Positions 8,310 through 17,298 are shown, counted from the first letter of the stretch. The stretch: 30,552 bases of DNA from Thermoplasmata archaeon (GCA_021846695.1 JAJZWN010000011.1:1-30552), one strand, 5' to 3'. Notes: generated from the letters alone by a model not told the origin. Translations and numbers: made by a program.

Positions 8310-8317
8310 TACATAAA
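8310..8317 (-). promoter_or_regulatory. Box A for iorAB
   Basis: TTTATGTA on the minus strand is centred about 26 nt before ATG 8288. A second AT-rich stretch at 8324-8330 is an alternative that would give a short leader. Confidence 0.45.
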
Positions 8318-8462
8318 CTGAGAATATATAACTATTTAGAATTATATAAATATATACATAAATTTTAAGTTTTATAATACTGTACAAAGATACCCGGGAA
8401 GAAGTGAATGCTTATTGGGAAACAGGAAATATACACAGGATATCTAATTGCAAGGTTAGAAG

Positions 8463-8470
8463 TTAAATAT
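8463..8470 (+). promoter_or_regulatory. Box A for the SQR/DUF1641 genes
   Basis: TTAAATAT lies 20-27 nt before ATG 8490, fitting a leaderless transcript. The 201-bp divergent region 8289-8489 otherwise holds only another TTTATAAT at 8371-8378 and no convincing gene. Confidence 0.5.
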
Positions 8471-8489
8471 AGATATATAATAATGATGT

Positions 8490-9623
8490 ATGGACACTAC
8501 TAATGTACTTATTATTGGTGACGCCAACGCCGGAATAATAACGGCAAACAAGTTGAGAATGCATACAGGCAAAGATGTAAATATAACCATTATAGGCAAT
8601 TCGGAAAAAACATATTTTAAACCTGAAGGTGTACTTATACCTTTCAACGGAATAGATTACAGGGATTCAATCAAGCCTACAGATTTTCTTATAAATTATG
8701 GCATTAAAAGAATAAAAGCCATGGCAACCAGGATAGATCCGGCAAACCGGTCTGTCGTGCTGGATAACGGGCAGAAACTTACATATGATTATCTTGTAAT
8801 AGCTACAGGAGATCGACTTGTCCCGGAAGATGTTCCAGGCTACAACCCTGATGTATACCATTTTTATGATATTGAAAACGTCCTTAGATTAAAGAAAATG
8901 TTAAGGGGATTCAAGGGAGGAAAAATTGTTGTTGGGCCTGCAAGCACGCCCTTCCAATGTCCGGTAGCACCAGGTGAATTTATGTTCGGGCTTGACCTTC
9001 TCCTGAGAAATAAGGGCATAAGGGAAAATAGTGAATTGTCACTTATTGTGCCCATGAAAGATGTACTGCCATTTAAATCTGTATCAGACTTTGTAAGGAA
9101 AGGCTTTGAAGAATATAATATTAATTTTATACCTGATTTCAAAACAGAATATATTGAACCTGAGAAAAATTCTATTGTTTCTTCAAGTGGAGAATCGCTT
9201 CAATACGATAAACTGGTGCTCATACCACCGCACAGGGGGCAGAAATTCCTCTCAGATTCGGGCATGGCCGGAGATTCTGGATATGTCGATGTGGATAAAT
9301 TTACACTGGAATATTCCGATTATGATAATGTTTTCGCCGTTGGCGATGCAGCCAATTTCCCCATGAAAGTTGGGGCACTTGGCCATTCAGAAGCCGCATA
9401 TGTAGCGGAAAGGATAGCATCAGAATCAGATGGTGTCATCTCGGACACTAAATTCGATGGCTTCATGGGATGTTCCAGCATATATGCGGAACAGCGTGGT
9501 TTTACCCTCTCATTTGATTACAATTCAAAACCATCAGTGAATTTCGCTTCAGCGCCGGATTATTTTTTGAAATATATATCAGGAGATACATATTTTTCAT
9601 CAATAATAAGGGGGATGATATAA
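8490..9623 (+). CDS. Sulfide:quinone oxidoreductase-like FAD protein
   Basis: 377 residues, peripheral-membrane flavoprotein of the SQR/FCSD family, expected to pass electrons from sulfide to quinone. Seen: the N-terminal FAD motif VLIIGDANAGI, YDYLVIATGDRL at 99-110, STPFQCPVAPGEFMFGLDLLLR at 152-173 (the hallmark Cys region of SQR) and VFAVGDAANF at 281-290 followed by GALGHSEAAYVAE. There are only two cysteines, C157 and C328 (GFMGCSS), placed like the two redox cysteines that flank the flavin. The third cysteine present in some classical SQRs is absent, which argues for a subtype. The final segment lacks an obvious membrane helix. The DUF1641 gene follows immediately. Confidence 0.82.
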   Translation: MDTTNVLIIGDANAGIITANKLRMHTGKDVNITIIGNSEKTYFKPEGVLIPFNGIDYRDSIKPTDFLINYGIKRIKAMATRIDPANRSVVLDNGQKLTYDYLVIATGDRLVPEDVPGYNPDVYHFYDIENVLRLKKMLRGFKGGKIVVGPASTPFQCPVAPGEFMFGLDLLLRNKGIRENSELSLIVPMKDVLPFKSVSDFVRKGFEEYNINFIPDFKTEYIEPEKNSIVSSSGESLQYDKLVLIPPHRGQKFLSDSGMAGDSGYVDVDKFTLEYSDYDNVFAVGDAANFPMKVGALGHSEAAYVAERIASESDGVISDTKFDGFMGCSSIYAEQRGFTLSFDYNSKPSVNFASAPDYFLKYISGDTYFSSIIRGMI

Positions 9624-10100
9624 ATGGCAGGGATAGAAAAGAATGAAAGCAGCAATGTGGATATAGCAGATATTGAGAACGCCATAAAAGAAAATGCCGA
9701 TGTTGTAATGGCATTTATGAAACTGCTTGAAAAGTTAAAGGGTGCTGGCATCGTGGATGCCCTTAACTCCATAAATGAAAATGTAATACCGGACAATCTT
9801 GATTTCTTCGCTAAAGCCTTTACTTCAAAAGATTCAATGGAAACCTTTGCAAGGTCAGGGAACACACTGTTTGCCCTTCTGTTCATGCTGTCAAATCGCA
9901 AAATGGCGGATGTTGTAAAGGCAATAGCATTCAATTCACAGGGAATCGCAGAATCCATGGAAGAGGGTGCTTCAAAGCCACAGACACTATCAGCACTCAA
10001 ACTTCTGGCCATGTTAAAAGACCCGGAGGTATCATCCGGCATTAATGCAGTGATGAATGGTTTGAAGGTGCTTGGAAGTGTACTGCAAAAGTTAGACTGA
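9624..10100 (+). CDS. DUF1641 family protein, SQR partner
   Basis: 158 residues, almost wholly helical and Ala/Leu/Met-rich, matching DUF1641 in character, with FAKAFTSKDSMETFARSGN and a C-terminal GLKVLGSVLQKLD. Its biochemical role is not established. Genes of this family commonly sit next to SQR, and here it starts directly after the SQR stop codon, so co-translation is likely. There is no signal peptide or membrane segment, so it is a probable cytoplasmic or peripheral subunit. Its last nine bases overlap the convergent vWA gene. Confidence 0.7.
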   Translation: MAGIEKNESSNVDIADIENAIKENADVVMAFMKLLEKLKGAGIVDALNSINENVIPDNLDFFAKAFTSKDSMETFARSGNTLFALLFMLSNRKMADVVKAIAFNSQGIAESMEEGASKPQTLSALKLLAMLKDPEVSSGINAVMNGLKVLGSVLQKLD

Positions 10101-11354
10101 ACGGGCAACATCAAGCAATTCAAGGGCTCCAGACTCATCAAGTTTTGCATTCATATACTCTGTGCTTATCTTCTTTAGCCCTTCATTATATCCATTTATC
10201 ATAACCGTTATCAATTTTGTTTCATTTTCTTTTCTGAAATAATCCTGCATGTTTACCTTGTCTTCCCCATCGGTGATTATTATTATTGTATTTGTTTCAC
10301 TTCTAATTTTTGTATCCTGCAAATCTCTAAGAGCGGTCTTAAGTGCGCATTCTATGCATGTTCCTTTGTTTGATTCCACGGTAAGAATATTTTCCACAAC
10401 GTCGAATGGGCTATTCAGCAGGTCATGCGGCTTGTTGTCAAAGAATCTGAAATAATACTTTCTACCCCTGCTTCTGGCTATCCTGAACAGTGCAAGGGCT
10501 ACTGACCTTGACCACAGGGTTTTATCGCCCTCATACATGCTTCCACTCTTGTCAAGTAGTACGTAATATGATCCAGGGCTCATTAAGCGTTTTTCCTTTC
10601 CAGTAAACCCGTTTATAAGTTTGGAGTAAAAAATTTCATCAGGCATAGCAAGTTCCCTGGAAAGTACATTGGAAATGTGCCTTGTCTTATAATACCCTGC
10701 CAGTTCGCCGGTATTGGAAAAAGACCTCATTTTCTTAGTATAGCGGGGCATAATATCTATAAGCTTATTTGCCAGTGTGAGTATCTTATCTGCATTATCC
10801 ACCTTCATTGCCTTATCCGTGAGGTCAATCAGGCTTTCAACCGACATGCCTTCCTTCTTGCCTATATTCCCTCCAGGGTTTTTGTCCTTAACTATTTTCT
10901 CTATTTCGTGTGCCATTTCCACTTTCTTTGATGCACCTTCCATTGATTTTTCAATAGTTTTCTGATCCGGTGCATTGCTTGAATTTCCATTTCTTGGCTG
11001 ATTTTTTTTGGCATTTTCATTCAGTGCCTTCATGAAGTTTATGCTGTATAGCATGGAAAGCCTGTCATTCAACTGTGTGTATGCCCTTTCCTGCTTAAAG
11101 TCCTTTGTTTCAGTAATATACTCCATTCTGAGCCTGACACTTTCCATAAACTCATTCTTATTTTTTTCACTCCTGACTGTAGCCAGGCCAGAATAAAAAA
11201 GGAAATACAGGTCAGATGCAGCCGTTTTTATATTGTCTGCTGAGTTTTTATCAAGGTCAATATTAACACGCCTCACCAACCTTTCCTTTGTTATCTTATA
11301 GACAGTGCTGGATTGTGGTATTCCATCTATATTGCTTCTGGAGTTCTCCGGCAT
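10092..11354 (-). CDS. vWA-domain (CoxE/ViaA-like) protein
   Basis: 420 residues. The N-terminal 240 residues are helical and charged (linker with EKSMEGASKKVEMAHEIEK). The C-terminal half is a von Willebrand A domain with an intact MIDAS: DKSGSM near residue 268 (DxSxS), NKGTCIECALKTAL carrying the MIDAS Thr, and IIIITDGED. Such proteins act as partners of MoxR-type AAA+ ATPases, and the upstream gene is one (RavA-ViaA-like arrangement). The start is ATG 11354: GGGAGGTGAT lies four nucleotides upstream and overlaps the stop codon of the ATPase gene. A GTG further upstream at 11363 falls within that site and is rejected. Confidence 0.85.
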   Translation of the reverse strand: MPENSRSNIDGIPQSSTVYKITKERLVRRVNIDLDKNSADNIKTAASDLYFLFYSGLATVRSEKNKNEFMESVRLRMEYITETKDFKQERAYTQLNDRLSMLYSINFMKALNENAKKNQPRNGNSSNAPDQKTIEKSMEGASKKVEMAHEIEKIVKDKNPGGNIGKKEGMSVESLIDLTDKAMKVDNADKILTLANKLIDIMPRYTKKMRSFSNTGELAGYYKTRHISNVLSRELAMPDEIFYSKLINGFTGKEKRLMSPGSYYVLLDKSGSMYEGDKTLWSRSVALALFRIARSRGRKYYFRFFDNKPHDLLNSPFDVVENILTVESNKGTCIECALKTALRDLQDTKIRSETNTIIIITDGEDKVNMQDYFRKENETKLITVMINGYNEGLKKISTEYMNAKLDESGALELLDVARSV

Positions 11355-11358
11355 ATAA

Positions 11359-11368
11359 ATCACCTCCC
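11359..11368 (-). promoter_or_regulatory. Strong Shine-Dalgarno GGGAGGTGAT for the vWA gene
   Basis: The longest match to the archaeal anti-SD seen in the window, four nucleotides before ATG 11354 and overlapping the TGA of the MoxR gene. It couples translation of the ATPase and the vWA partner and fixes the start. Confidence 0.7.
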
Positions 11369-12526
11369 TTTGAGTTTTTCATACCTTGAACCCGCAAATT
11401 CCAGGGATGTATTAATTCTATTAACTATATCCTTGTGGTAAGGTGAATTGTCACTTCCAAGTTCAAATTTCATTCTCTCAAGTTTTTTAATGTATATCTC
11501 AAGGAGGCTAAGCTGGTCAAGTACAACATTGTACGGCGAGTTTCTGTTTATGGCATTTTCAGTGGACTGGATAAGTGATTTTGTTTCCTCCATGGTGGTT
11601 TCAGCTTTCTGTACAATATCGGATTTGTTTTCCAGTTTGGAATCAATAATGGCTGCCTCAATTTTCGGGATGTAATCCTCTGAATCTGCACTGTAACGCA
11701 TGGCCATTGCAACATCGTTTCCAGTAATCGTTTTCGAATCCATAAGTATACTGAATGCTGCAGCTATTTTTAGAAGTTTTATCTTTCTCCTGTCACTGAG
11801 TATCACATCGTTTTCCTCCAGCTGGAATATGGCTTCCATGTAGCGGTCGATTACATCATTATCGGTGCTCCTCAGCGTATCCATCCTTCTAACTGCTTCG
11901 GATTGAAGCATTACAACCTCGCCCGTATCCAGCAAAGGCTTTTCCATTGTTTTTCCGGATTCCATGCTTATACCTTTGTCCAGAAGGTCTTTGAGTATAG
12001 TGCGTTCAACATACCTATGGAAGATCTTTATCGGATACCTGTCATAAAGTGCCATATCCTCCTCATCATCCGATATTTCATTGCTCGCAGAATAGATGCC
12101 AAGGAGGTCAAGGTTAATCATAGTACCACCATTGGGCAACCTGCGATTGAGCATTATGTCAAGAAGCGTATTTCTTATTGCCGAGCTTGATTTGAATATT
12201 TCATCCAGAAATACTATATTTGCATCAGGGAGCTTTCCCTTTGTTATGTTCCTGTATTCACCATTTTTCAATGCCGTTATGTCTATAGGCCCAAGCAACT
12301 CCTCAGGTTCCGTAAACTTTGTCAATAAATAATAAAAGTAACGGGCATTGATCAGTTTGCTCATTGTATCAATTATAGAAGTTTTTGCCGTACCTGGCGG
12401 TCCAACAAGGAGGGTAGGTTCACCTGAGATAAGCCCTGCAAGTACACCGTTTATCACATCCTCCCTTCCCACGAATGTATCTGTAAGATAATTTTTAACT
12501 TCAAAGATTTTGTTGATGTTCTTCAT
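11360..12526 (-). CDS. MoxR-family AAA+ ATPase (RavA-like)
   Basis: 388 residues. Walker A GPPGTAKT at 42-49, Walker B NIVFLDEI at 103-110, sensor region YSASNE near 145-150, and FTEPEELLGPIDI at 71-83, the motif shared by RavA/MoxR-type ATPases. The C-terminal 100 residues are helical and charged (ETTMEETKSLIQSTENAINR), likely for oligomer or partner contact. It is expected to work with the vWA protein encoded directly downstream in maturation or remodelling of a client complex. The client is not shown by sequence; the adjacent convergent SQR-DUF1641 pair is one guess. TTTATAAA at 12551-12558 on the minus strand is a box A about 29 nt upstream. Confidence 0.88.
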   Translation of the reverse strand: MKNINKIFEVKNYLTDTFVGREDVINGVLAGLISGEPTLLVGPPGTAKTSIIDTMSKLINARYFYYLLTKFTEPEELLGPIDITALKNGEYRNITKGKLPDANIVFLDEIFKSSSAIRNTLLDIMLNRRLPNGGTMINLDLLGIYSASNEISDDEEDMALYDRYPIKIFHRYVERTILKDLLDKGISMESGKTMEKPLLDTGEVVMLQSEAVRRMDTLRSTDNDVIDRYMEAIFQLEENDVILSDRRKIKLLKIAAAFSILMDSKTITGNDVAMAMRYSADSEDYIPKIEAAIIDSKLENKSDIVQKAETTMEETKSLIQSTENAINRNSPYNVVLDQLSLLEIYIKKLERMKFELGSDNSPYHKDIVNRINTSLEFAGSRYEKLKGR

Positions 12527-12550
12527 GGCTATAACAAATTAAAACGATGT

Positions 12551-12558
12551 TTTATAAA
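12551..12558 (-). promoter_or_regulatory. Box A for the MoxR-vWA pair
   Basis: TTTATAAA, 25-32 nt upstream of ATG 12526, in the 52-bp gap after the MscS gene. Confidence 0.45.
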
Positions 12559-12578
12559 GTTTTCCTAGCATTTCAGTA

Positions 12579-13760
12579 TTATTGTTTTTTAGTGTCATCC
12601 TTGTGGGTATTATCATTATCTGCCTTCAACTTATTATATATCCTTTCAAATGAAAGGTTAGTGTCATTTATAACCTTATCCACTTCTTTTCCCGCAATTT
12701 TTACCTTTGCAAGGTATACATTTGTTGAGGCGCCACGTGTTAACAATATAACTTCAGAATTCGGTATCTGTTTAATTGCTTCATCTATTAATTTTTCAGA
12801 AGGTACATCAGAGTTCAGTGTAACAGTTAGTGGATATACATTTTCAGGGCTTTCCCACATTGCATTCGGACCGAGGACATTGAATTTTGATTTTATATTC
12901 CAGTATGCTGAATCCAGTGCATTGTTTGCCCTTGCTATTTTTTCATTGAGTTCTGTAACCTCATTAAATACAATTAAAGCTTCAAAGGTATTGCTCACAC
13001 CATTTTTCGTTGAAAGGAAGAATTTGATATCGCTAAAATCATTGTTTTCTTTTATCTGGCTGAGTATTTGATCTGCTGGAACATCAGCCTGTACTGTTAT
13101 ATTCAATGGATAGGTATAGCTTCCATTTTTCGTGCGGAATTCTGTGATTACACTGTTGCCAAGTATCTCTGAATTGGGCAGGTAAATTATATTATTATCC
13201 TTTGTAAGCATCTGTGAAAATAGTGTTTTAACATCAATTATTTTTCCGGTGGTTTCTATGCTCCATACCCATGAATTTACAGATATAACTTCACCGTATT
13301 TTATCGTGTTTGTAGATGTGGCGAATATGCTTGATAATAGATTGGAAGCAACCGTCTGTACCGCAAGCCCAAGGACAACACCGCCAATAGCACTACCGGC
13401 CAGTATGCCTGTTACACTTATATGAAAAGCACTCATTACAAGTGCCAGTATAATAATATAAAATACTATTCTTATAATCAATGAGACCCCGTATAATGAC
13501 CTGTTTGTCTTTATCAAAGCTTCTTTCAGGTATTTCAGGAAAGATCCTACTACCAAGAACCCTATTATAAGTATTATAACTGCATGTACAGCTTCAACGA
13601 TAAATGGTTGATAACTTTTATACTGTGGCAGAAATTTGTTAATTACTATATCAATAGCAAAACCTGCGAGAAGGGCAAGTACTATTCCTATTATTACTTC
13701 CACAACTATTTTCAGTACCTCATTCCGCATTTTACCTAGTTTATGTTTGTCTATTGCCAT
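12579..13760 (-). CDS. MscS-family mechanosensitive ion channel
   Basis: 393 residues. Membrane helices at about 16-40, 53-76 and 92-112, then the Gly/Ala-rich pore-lining helix GILAGSAIGGVVLGLAVQTVASNLL (118-142). The cytoplasmic beta domain follows with KYGEVISVNSWVWSIETTGKIIDVKTLF and IIYLPNSEILGNSVI, the usual MscS pattern. A long C-terminal alpha/beta domain follows, with two similar segments (TVQADVPADQI and TLNSDVPSEKL), suggesting an internal duplication. The start ATG shares one base with the serS stop (TAATG). It probably opens on membrane tension to release osmolytes; being cotranscribed with serS is likely positional only. Confidence 0.88.
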   Translation of the reverse strand: MAIDKHKLGKMRNEVLKIVVEVIIGIVLALLAGFAIDIVINKFLPQYKSYQPFIVEAVHAVIILIIGFLVVGSFLKYLKEALIKTNRSLYGVSLIIRIVFYIIILALVMSAFHISVTGILAGSAIGGVVLGLAVQTVASNLLSSIFATSTNTIKYGEVISVNSWVWSIETTGKIIDVKTLFSQMLTKDNNIIYLPNSEILGNSVITEFRTKNGSYTYPLNITVQADVPADQILSQIKENNDFSDIKFFLSTKNGVSNTFEALIVFNEVTELNEKIARANNALDSAYWNIKSKFNVLGPNAMWESPENVYPLTVTLNSDVPSEKLIDEAIKQIPNSEVILLTRGASTNVYLAKVKIAGKEVDKVINDTNLSFERIYNKLKADNDNTHKDDTKKQ

Positions 13761-15091
13761 TATATATCATCCATACCTATTCTGCTGAATCCTGTATAGG
13801 GTACAAGTACATCCGGAACCTTAATATAATCATCTTCCTGGAAATTTTCCATTATTGCCACAAGTACCCTTTCAGTTGCTATTGCTGTGCTATTTAATGT
13901 ATGGGCAAATTTATTTCCGTCCTTTGCCCTGTAACGGATATTTAAAGACCTCGCCTGGTAATCCGTGTCATTTGAAGCCGATACCACCTCCCTGAATTTT
14001 CCCTGTGAAGGGTACCATACCTCTATGTCATACTTTTTTGCAGCCAAACTCCCGAGGTCGCCGGAGCATATGTTTACTATCCTATATGGCAAGCCAAGAC
14101 TTTTGTATATATCTTCAGAATTCTTTACAAGCTCATCAAAAAAGTCCCATGACTCTTCCGGGCGGCAATAGATAAACTGTTCTATCTTGTTGAACTGGTG
14201 TACCCTGAATATTCCCTTTGTGTCACGCCCATGGGCTCCTGCCTCCCTTCTGAAGCATGGAGAAACGCCGCTTACCCTCAGTGGCAACTCTGATTCTTCC
14301 AGTATCTCTCCTGATAGCATGGAAGCAAGAGGGTGTTCAGCAGTGGCTATAAGGTAAAGGTCATCGCCTTCTATTTTATACAGGGACTCCTTAAATGTTT
14401 CTATGTCTGTGGCCCCGGACATGGATGCGTAATTAATCATAAAAGGTGGCTCCATAACGGTAAAATTTCTCTGTGACAGGAAATCTACTCCATAATTTAT
14501 GAGTGCCAGTTCAAGCTTAAACAATCTATTTTTTAGAAAATAAAATCTGGAGCCGGCAATTTTGCCTGCCCTTTCGATATCTGCCAGATTATATTTTTCC
14601 ATTAATGTTTGATGGTCAACCGGCTTTTTATCAATTACCGTATAATCCTTTGAATTGCCGCTGCCTTCCCTGAAATTTTCGATATCATCTTTAAAAACCC
14701 TTGCATTTCCGACATATCTGACAAGCTTGCTATTTTCATCTCCCTTGCATATTGGAACATCTTCCGCAAGCAGGTTGGGTATTAACCTTGCTAATTCATT
14801 TCTCTTTGATTCTATATCATTCTGCTCCTCTTCCAGGAGGCTAATTTTTTTGTTTATCTTCTCAACTTCTAATTTTAGGTTGTCAATATTTTCCCCTTTT
14901 TTAACAAGTGAAGAAATATCAGCGGTGATAATATTCTTGTCATGCTTATAAGTATTTAATATCTTAAGGTTCTCCCTCCATTTTAAATCAAGTGAGAAAA
15001 ATTCATCCAGTATATTCAGATCAAAGCCCCTGGCCCTGCATGAATTGTAAAATCTTTCCTTATCTGACCTTAGAAGTTTTATATCTATCAT
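13760..15091 (-). CDS. serS: Seryl-tRNA synthetase
   Basis: 443 residues, class II aminoacyl-tRNA synthetase of the common (not the methanogen-specific) SerRS type. The N-terminal coiled-coil arm spans about 30-105 (KINKKISLLEEEQNDIESKRNEL). The Thr-x-Glu serine/ATP loop TAEHPLASMLSG is at 250-261. Motif 2 is CFRREAGAHGRDTKGIFRVHQF (279-300), followed by ASNDTDYQARSLNIRYR (372-388), and motif 3 is NSTAIATERVLVAIMENF (400-417). Length and motif order are normal. The gene follows dphB but has its own box A-like TATTTATA at 15113-15120 about 26 nt upstream, so it may be transcribed separately as well as from the eno promoter. Confidence 0.97.
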   Translation of the reverse strand: MIDIKLLRSDKERFYNSCRARGFDLNILDEFFSLDLKWRENLKILNTYKHDKNIITADISSLVKKGENIDNLKLEVEKINKKISLLEEEQNDIESKRNELARLIPNLLAEDVPICKGDENSKLVRYVGNARVFKDDIENFREGSGNSKDYTVIDKKPVDHQTLMEKYNLADIERAGKIAGSRFYFLKNRLFKLELALINYGVDFLSQRNFTVMEPPFMINYASMSGATDIETFKESLYKIEGDDLYLIATAEHPLASMLSGEILEESELPLRVSGVSPCFRREAGAHGRDTKGIFRVHQFNKIEQFIYCRPEESWDFFDELVKNSEDIYKSLGLPYRIVNICSGDLGSLAAKKYDIEVWYPSQGKFREVVSASNDTDYQARSLNIRYRAKDGNKFAHTLNSTAIATERVLVAIMENFQEDDYIKVPDVLVPYTGFSRIGMDDI

Positions 15092-15112
15092 AATTTAACC
15101 TTTCATAATTGA

Positions 15113-15120
15113 TATAAATA
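15113..15120 (-). promoter_or_regulatory. Box A for serS
   Basis: TATTTATA on the minus strand, 22-29 nt before ATG 15091, within the 53-bp gap after dphB. Confidence 0.45.
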
Positions 15121-15144
15121 TAGTATATGTTTTTTATGCTATAA

Positions 15145-15909
15145 TTAATTAATTTTTCTTGCAAACGCCTCTAAAAATTCCCTTTCATTATCATTTATTA
15201 TTGCCGGTATTATTATTGAAGCCGGAGAGCCGGGTGGATTGTATTCCATTACCTTATCCAGCTCGCCATAAATTATGCTCTCATTTTCTGACCCTATACC
15301 GATGCCTGCTATTACTGTCCTTTCCGGTTCTATCAGTCCTTTTTTCTGCCTATCTTCCATTCTTTTAAGAATTCCCAGTGCATCCTGTATACCCATGGTT
15401 TTTCCATCCTTTAAATCCAGCAATAGCAATGTATGCATATTATTTGAGTAATTAATATATATTCTATCATAAACGCTCACAGGGAAAAAATTTTCGTAAA
15501 TAAAGGGCATGGATACAATGTTTCCGAATTTGTAATTAAAAAGCCCGGTTTTAGAAATAAATGCTGTAATTATGGATGCATTTTCAAATATTCTTACCTC
15601 AACACCTGCCTTCTGCGCCTCCATCCTCAGCTCATTGTGGGTGGTAGCTGATAATGCGTCTCCTGTGACAAGGAGGGTAACAATTTTATTTTTTGCTTCA
15701 TTGATTATTTCGCTGTCTGTTTCAATCAGATTTCTGTCTGCCAGCCTTATCATTCCTCCGGTTAATGATGACAGGGAATCAACTGTATTGCCGGGGGATA
15801 TTGATGTATATATTTCGAAATATACGAGATCTGATTCCTTCAAGGCATCTGCTTCTTCCAGTGTAAGGCTTTTTGTTCCCCGTAATCCCAGGCCCATAAT
15901 ATTAAGCAT
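15145..15909 (-). CDS. dphB: Diphthine synthase (diphthamide methyltransferase)
   Basis: 254 residues, tetrapyrrole-methylase-like fold. It methylates the modified histidine of elongation factor 2 using SAM, in diphthamide synthesis. Signatures: LNIMGLGLRGTKSLTLEEADAL at the N-terminus, VYFEIYTS, LLVTGDALSATTHNEL near 77-92, ENASIITAFISKTGL, and the C-terminal IYGELDKVMEYNPPGSPASIIIP. It starts two nucleotides after the eno stop codon and so is very likely cotranscribed with it. The length matches archaeal DphB (about 250-265). The paralogous corrin methylases in this window share the fold but not these motifs. Confidence 0.95.
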   Translation of the reverse strand: MLNIMGLGLRGTKSLTLEEADALKESDLVYFEIYTSISPGNTVDSLSSLTGGMIRLADRNLIETDSEIINEAKNKIVTLLVTGDALSATTHNELRMEAQKAGVEVRIFENASIITAFISKTGLFNYKFGNIVSMPFIYENFFPVSVYDRIYINYSNNMHTLLLLDLKDGKTMGIQDALGILKRMEDRQKKGLIEPERTVIAGIGIGSENESIIYGELDKVMEYNPPGSPASIIIPAIINDNEREFLEAFARKIN

Positions 15910-15911
15910 TT

Positions 15912-17120
15912 TTAAATCAAATCCTCTTCCAGGCGTATAACTTCATTGAGTTTCGCTAATCTTTCACCACCTATTGTTCCTGTCTTTATAAATTTTGAAT
16001 TAAAAGCCACTGCCAGGTGTGCTATGAAATCATCGGTAGTTTCTCCACTTCTATGTGAAACAACGGTATCCATTGAATTTTTAGTCGCGAGCTTAACAGA
16101 TTTTACAGTGTCGGAAAGTGTTCCTATCTGGTTTACTTTTATAAGTACTGCATTGGTAGATTTCATATCTATGCCTTTCTGTATTCTGGCGGAATTTGTT
16201 GTGTAAAGGTCATCTCCTACTATCAAACTATCTTCTCCAATTTTCTTTGTAATTTCTGCAAAACCTTCAAAATCATTATCGTATAATGGATCTTCTATAA
16301 AGTAAAATCCATGTTCTTTATTTAATGAGACTGCATAATCGATCTGCTCATCCTGTGTTTTCTTTGATGTTTTATAATCATATTTGCCATTATTATAGAA
16401 TGAATCTGCGGCAAAATCTACTCCGAGATAAATTTTAACTTTGTTTTCAGATGATATTTCGCCTGCAGCTTCTTTCATTATTTCTATTGCTTCCTCATCA
16501 GAAACATCCGCTGTCCATGCTTTCTCATCGCCGAGACCAACGCTCTGGCCCTTTAGCTTCTCTGATAATTTCTCACCAACTCTCCTGTGTACCAGAATAT
16601 TATAATATACGGAATCATAAAATGTTTTTCCCTGCGAAGAGACAAGAAATTCCTGTATTGTAGTTCCATTCTTTGAGTGTTTTCCGCCACCTATTATATT
16701 TCCCATAGGACGCGGTATCTGTGGATGCAGGCCTCCAACATATCTGTATAAAGGTATCTCAAGATAGTTTGATACTGCCTTTGCATTTGCTATCGAAAGG
16801 GCAGTAGCAAGATTTCCTCCCATTTCAGAGAAGTTATCCGTTCCATCCAGTTCGTGCAATAATGTGTCAAATCCACTCTGATTCAGTGCATTGAAACCTT
16901 TTAATGCATTTCTTACGTGCTTATTATAGAAATCCACACTGTTGTCAATATTATTTTTGGGATACGCAATTACTTCTGTTTTTCCCGTGCTCGCACCTGC
17001 AGGTGCTGAACTTGTGCCGGTTGCATAATTTAAAATAATTGTTGCCTCAATAGCCGGGTTTCCCCTTGAATCAAATATTTTTGTGATTCTTGAATCTGTT
17101 ATTTCTATACTCTCTACCAT
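15912..17120 (-). CDS. eno: Enolase (phosphopyruvate hydratase)
   Basis: 402 residues; converts 2-phosphoglycerate to phosphoenolpyruvate in the cytoplasm. The N-terminal domain has [13 protein letters not shown] and the mobile loop [12 protein letters not shown]. The barrel has [17 protein letters not shown], magnesium ligands D235 (LGVDFAA), E276 (FIEDP) and D303 (VGDDLY), catalytic Lys in [12 protein letters not shown] (K328) and the signature [17 protein letters not shown]. It is slightly shorter than typical enolases (about 430), a compactness I attribute to loop shortening rather than truncation since all catalytic residues are present. It leads the eno-dphB pair. Confidence 0.97.
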   Translation of the reverse strand: MVESIEITDSRITKIFDSRGNPAIEATIILNYATGTSSAPAGASTGKTEVIAYPKNNIDNSVDFYNKHVRNALKGFNALNQSGFDTLLHELDGTDNFSEMGGNLATALSIANAKAVSNYLEIPLYRYVGGLHPQIPRPMGNIIGGGKHSKNGTTIQEFLVSSQGKTFYDSVYYNILVHRRVGEKLSEKLKGQSVGLGDEKAWTADVSDEEAIEIMKEAAGEISSENKVKIYLGVDFAADSFYNNGKYDYKTSKKTQDEQIDYAVSLNKEHGFYFIEDPLYDNDFEGFAEITKKIGEDSLIVGDDLYTTNSARIQKGIDMKSTNAVLIKVNQIGTLSDTVKSVKLATKNSMDTVVSHRSGETTDDFIAHLAVAFNSKFIKTGTIGGERLAKLNEVIRLEEDLI

Positions 17121-17140
17121 ATATGTATAACCATATAGAA

Positions 17141-17150
17141 AATAAATATT
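17141..17150 (-). promoter_or_regulatory. Box A for eno-dphB
   Basis: AATATTTATT on the minus strand, centred about 26 nt before ATG 17120. The rest of the 178-bp divergent region (17121-17298) has no further feature I can support apart from the AIM24 promoter. Confidence 0.5.
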
Positions 17151-17273
17151 TATTGGTTATAAATAAAATATTGACCTGTGTTAAACTAATAATGCTCAGA
17201 GTCCCCCATTAAATAGCATCTTTTATTGCATGGAGTTAGAACAAGGATTTTTACTGGATTCATGCAAAATATT

Positions 17274-17281
17274 AAATTTAT
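17274..17281 (+). promoter_or_regulatory. Box A for the AIM24-family gene
   Basis: AAATTTAT about 22 nt before ATG 17299, consistent with a leaderless or nearly leaderless transcript. Confidence 0.45.
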
Positions 17282-17298
17282 AATTCCGTTCACCACAT

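Noticed and set aside
8408..8503. Small frame of 31 codons (ATG 8408) upstream of and overlapping the SQR start, behind a TTTATAAT box
   Set aside because: No ribosome binding site, no family resemblance, overlaps the promoter and start of SQR; spacing from the box is not the usual 26 nt.
9560..10150. Minus-strand frame of 196 codons across the SQR end and DUF1641
   Set aside because: Antisense to a well supported gene; it has no recognised motif or ribosome binding site.
12547..13071. Plus-strand frame of 174 codons inside the MscS gene
   Set aside because: Hydrophobic composition is the mirror image of the MscS coding sequence; no start signal.
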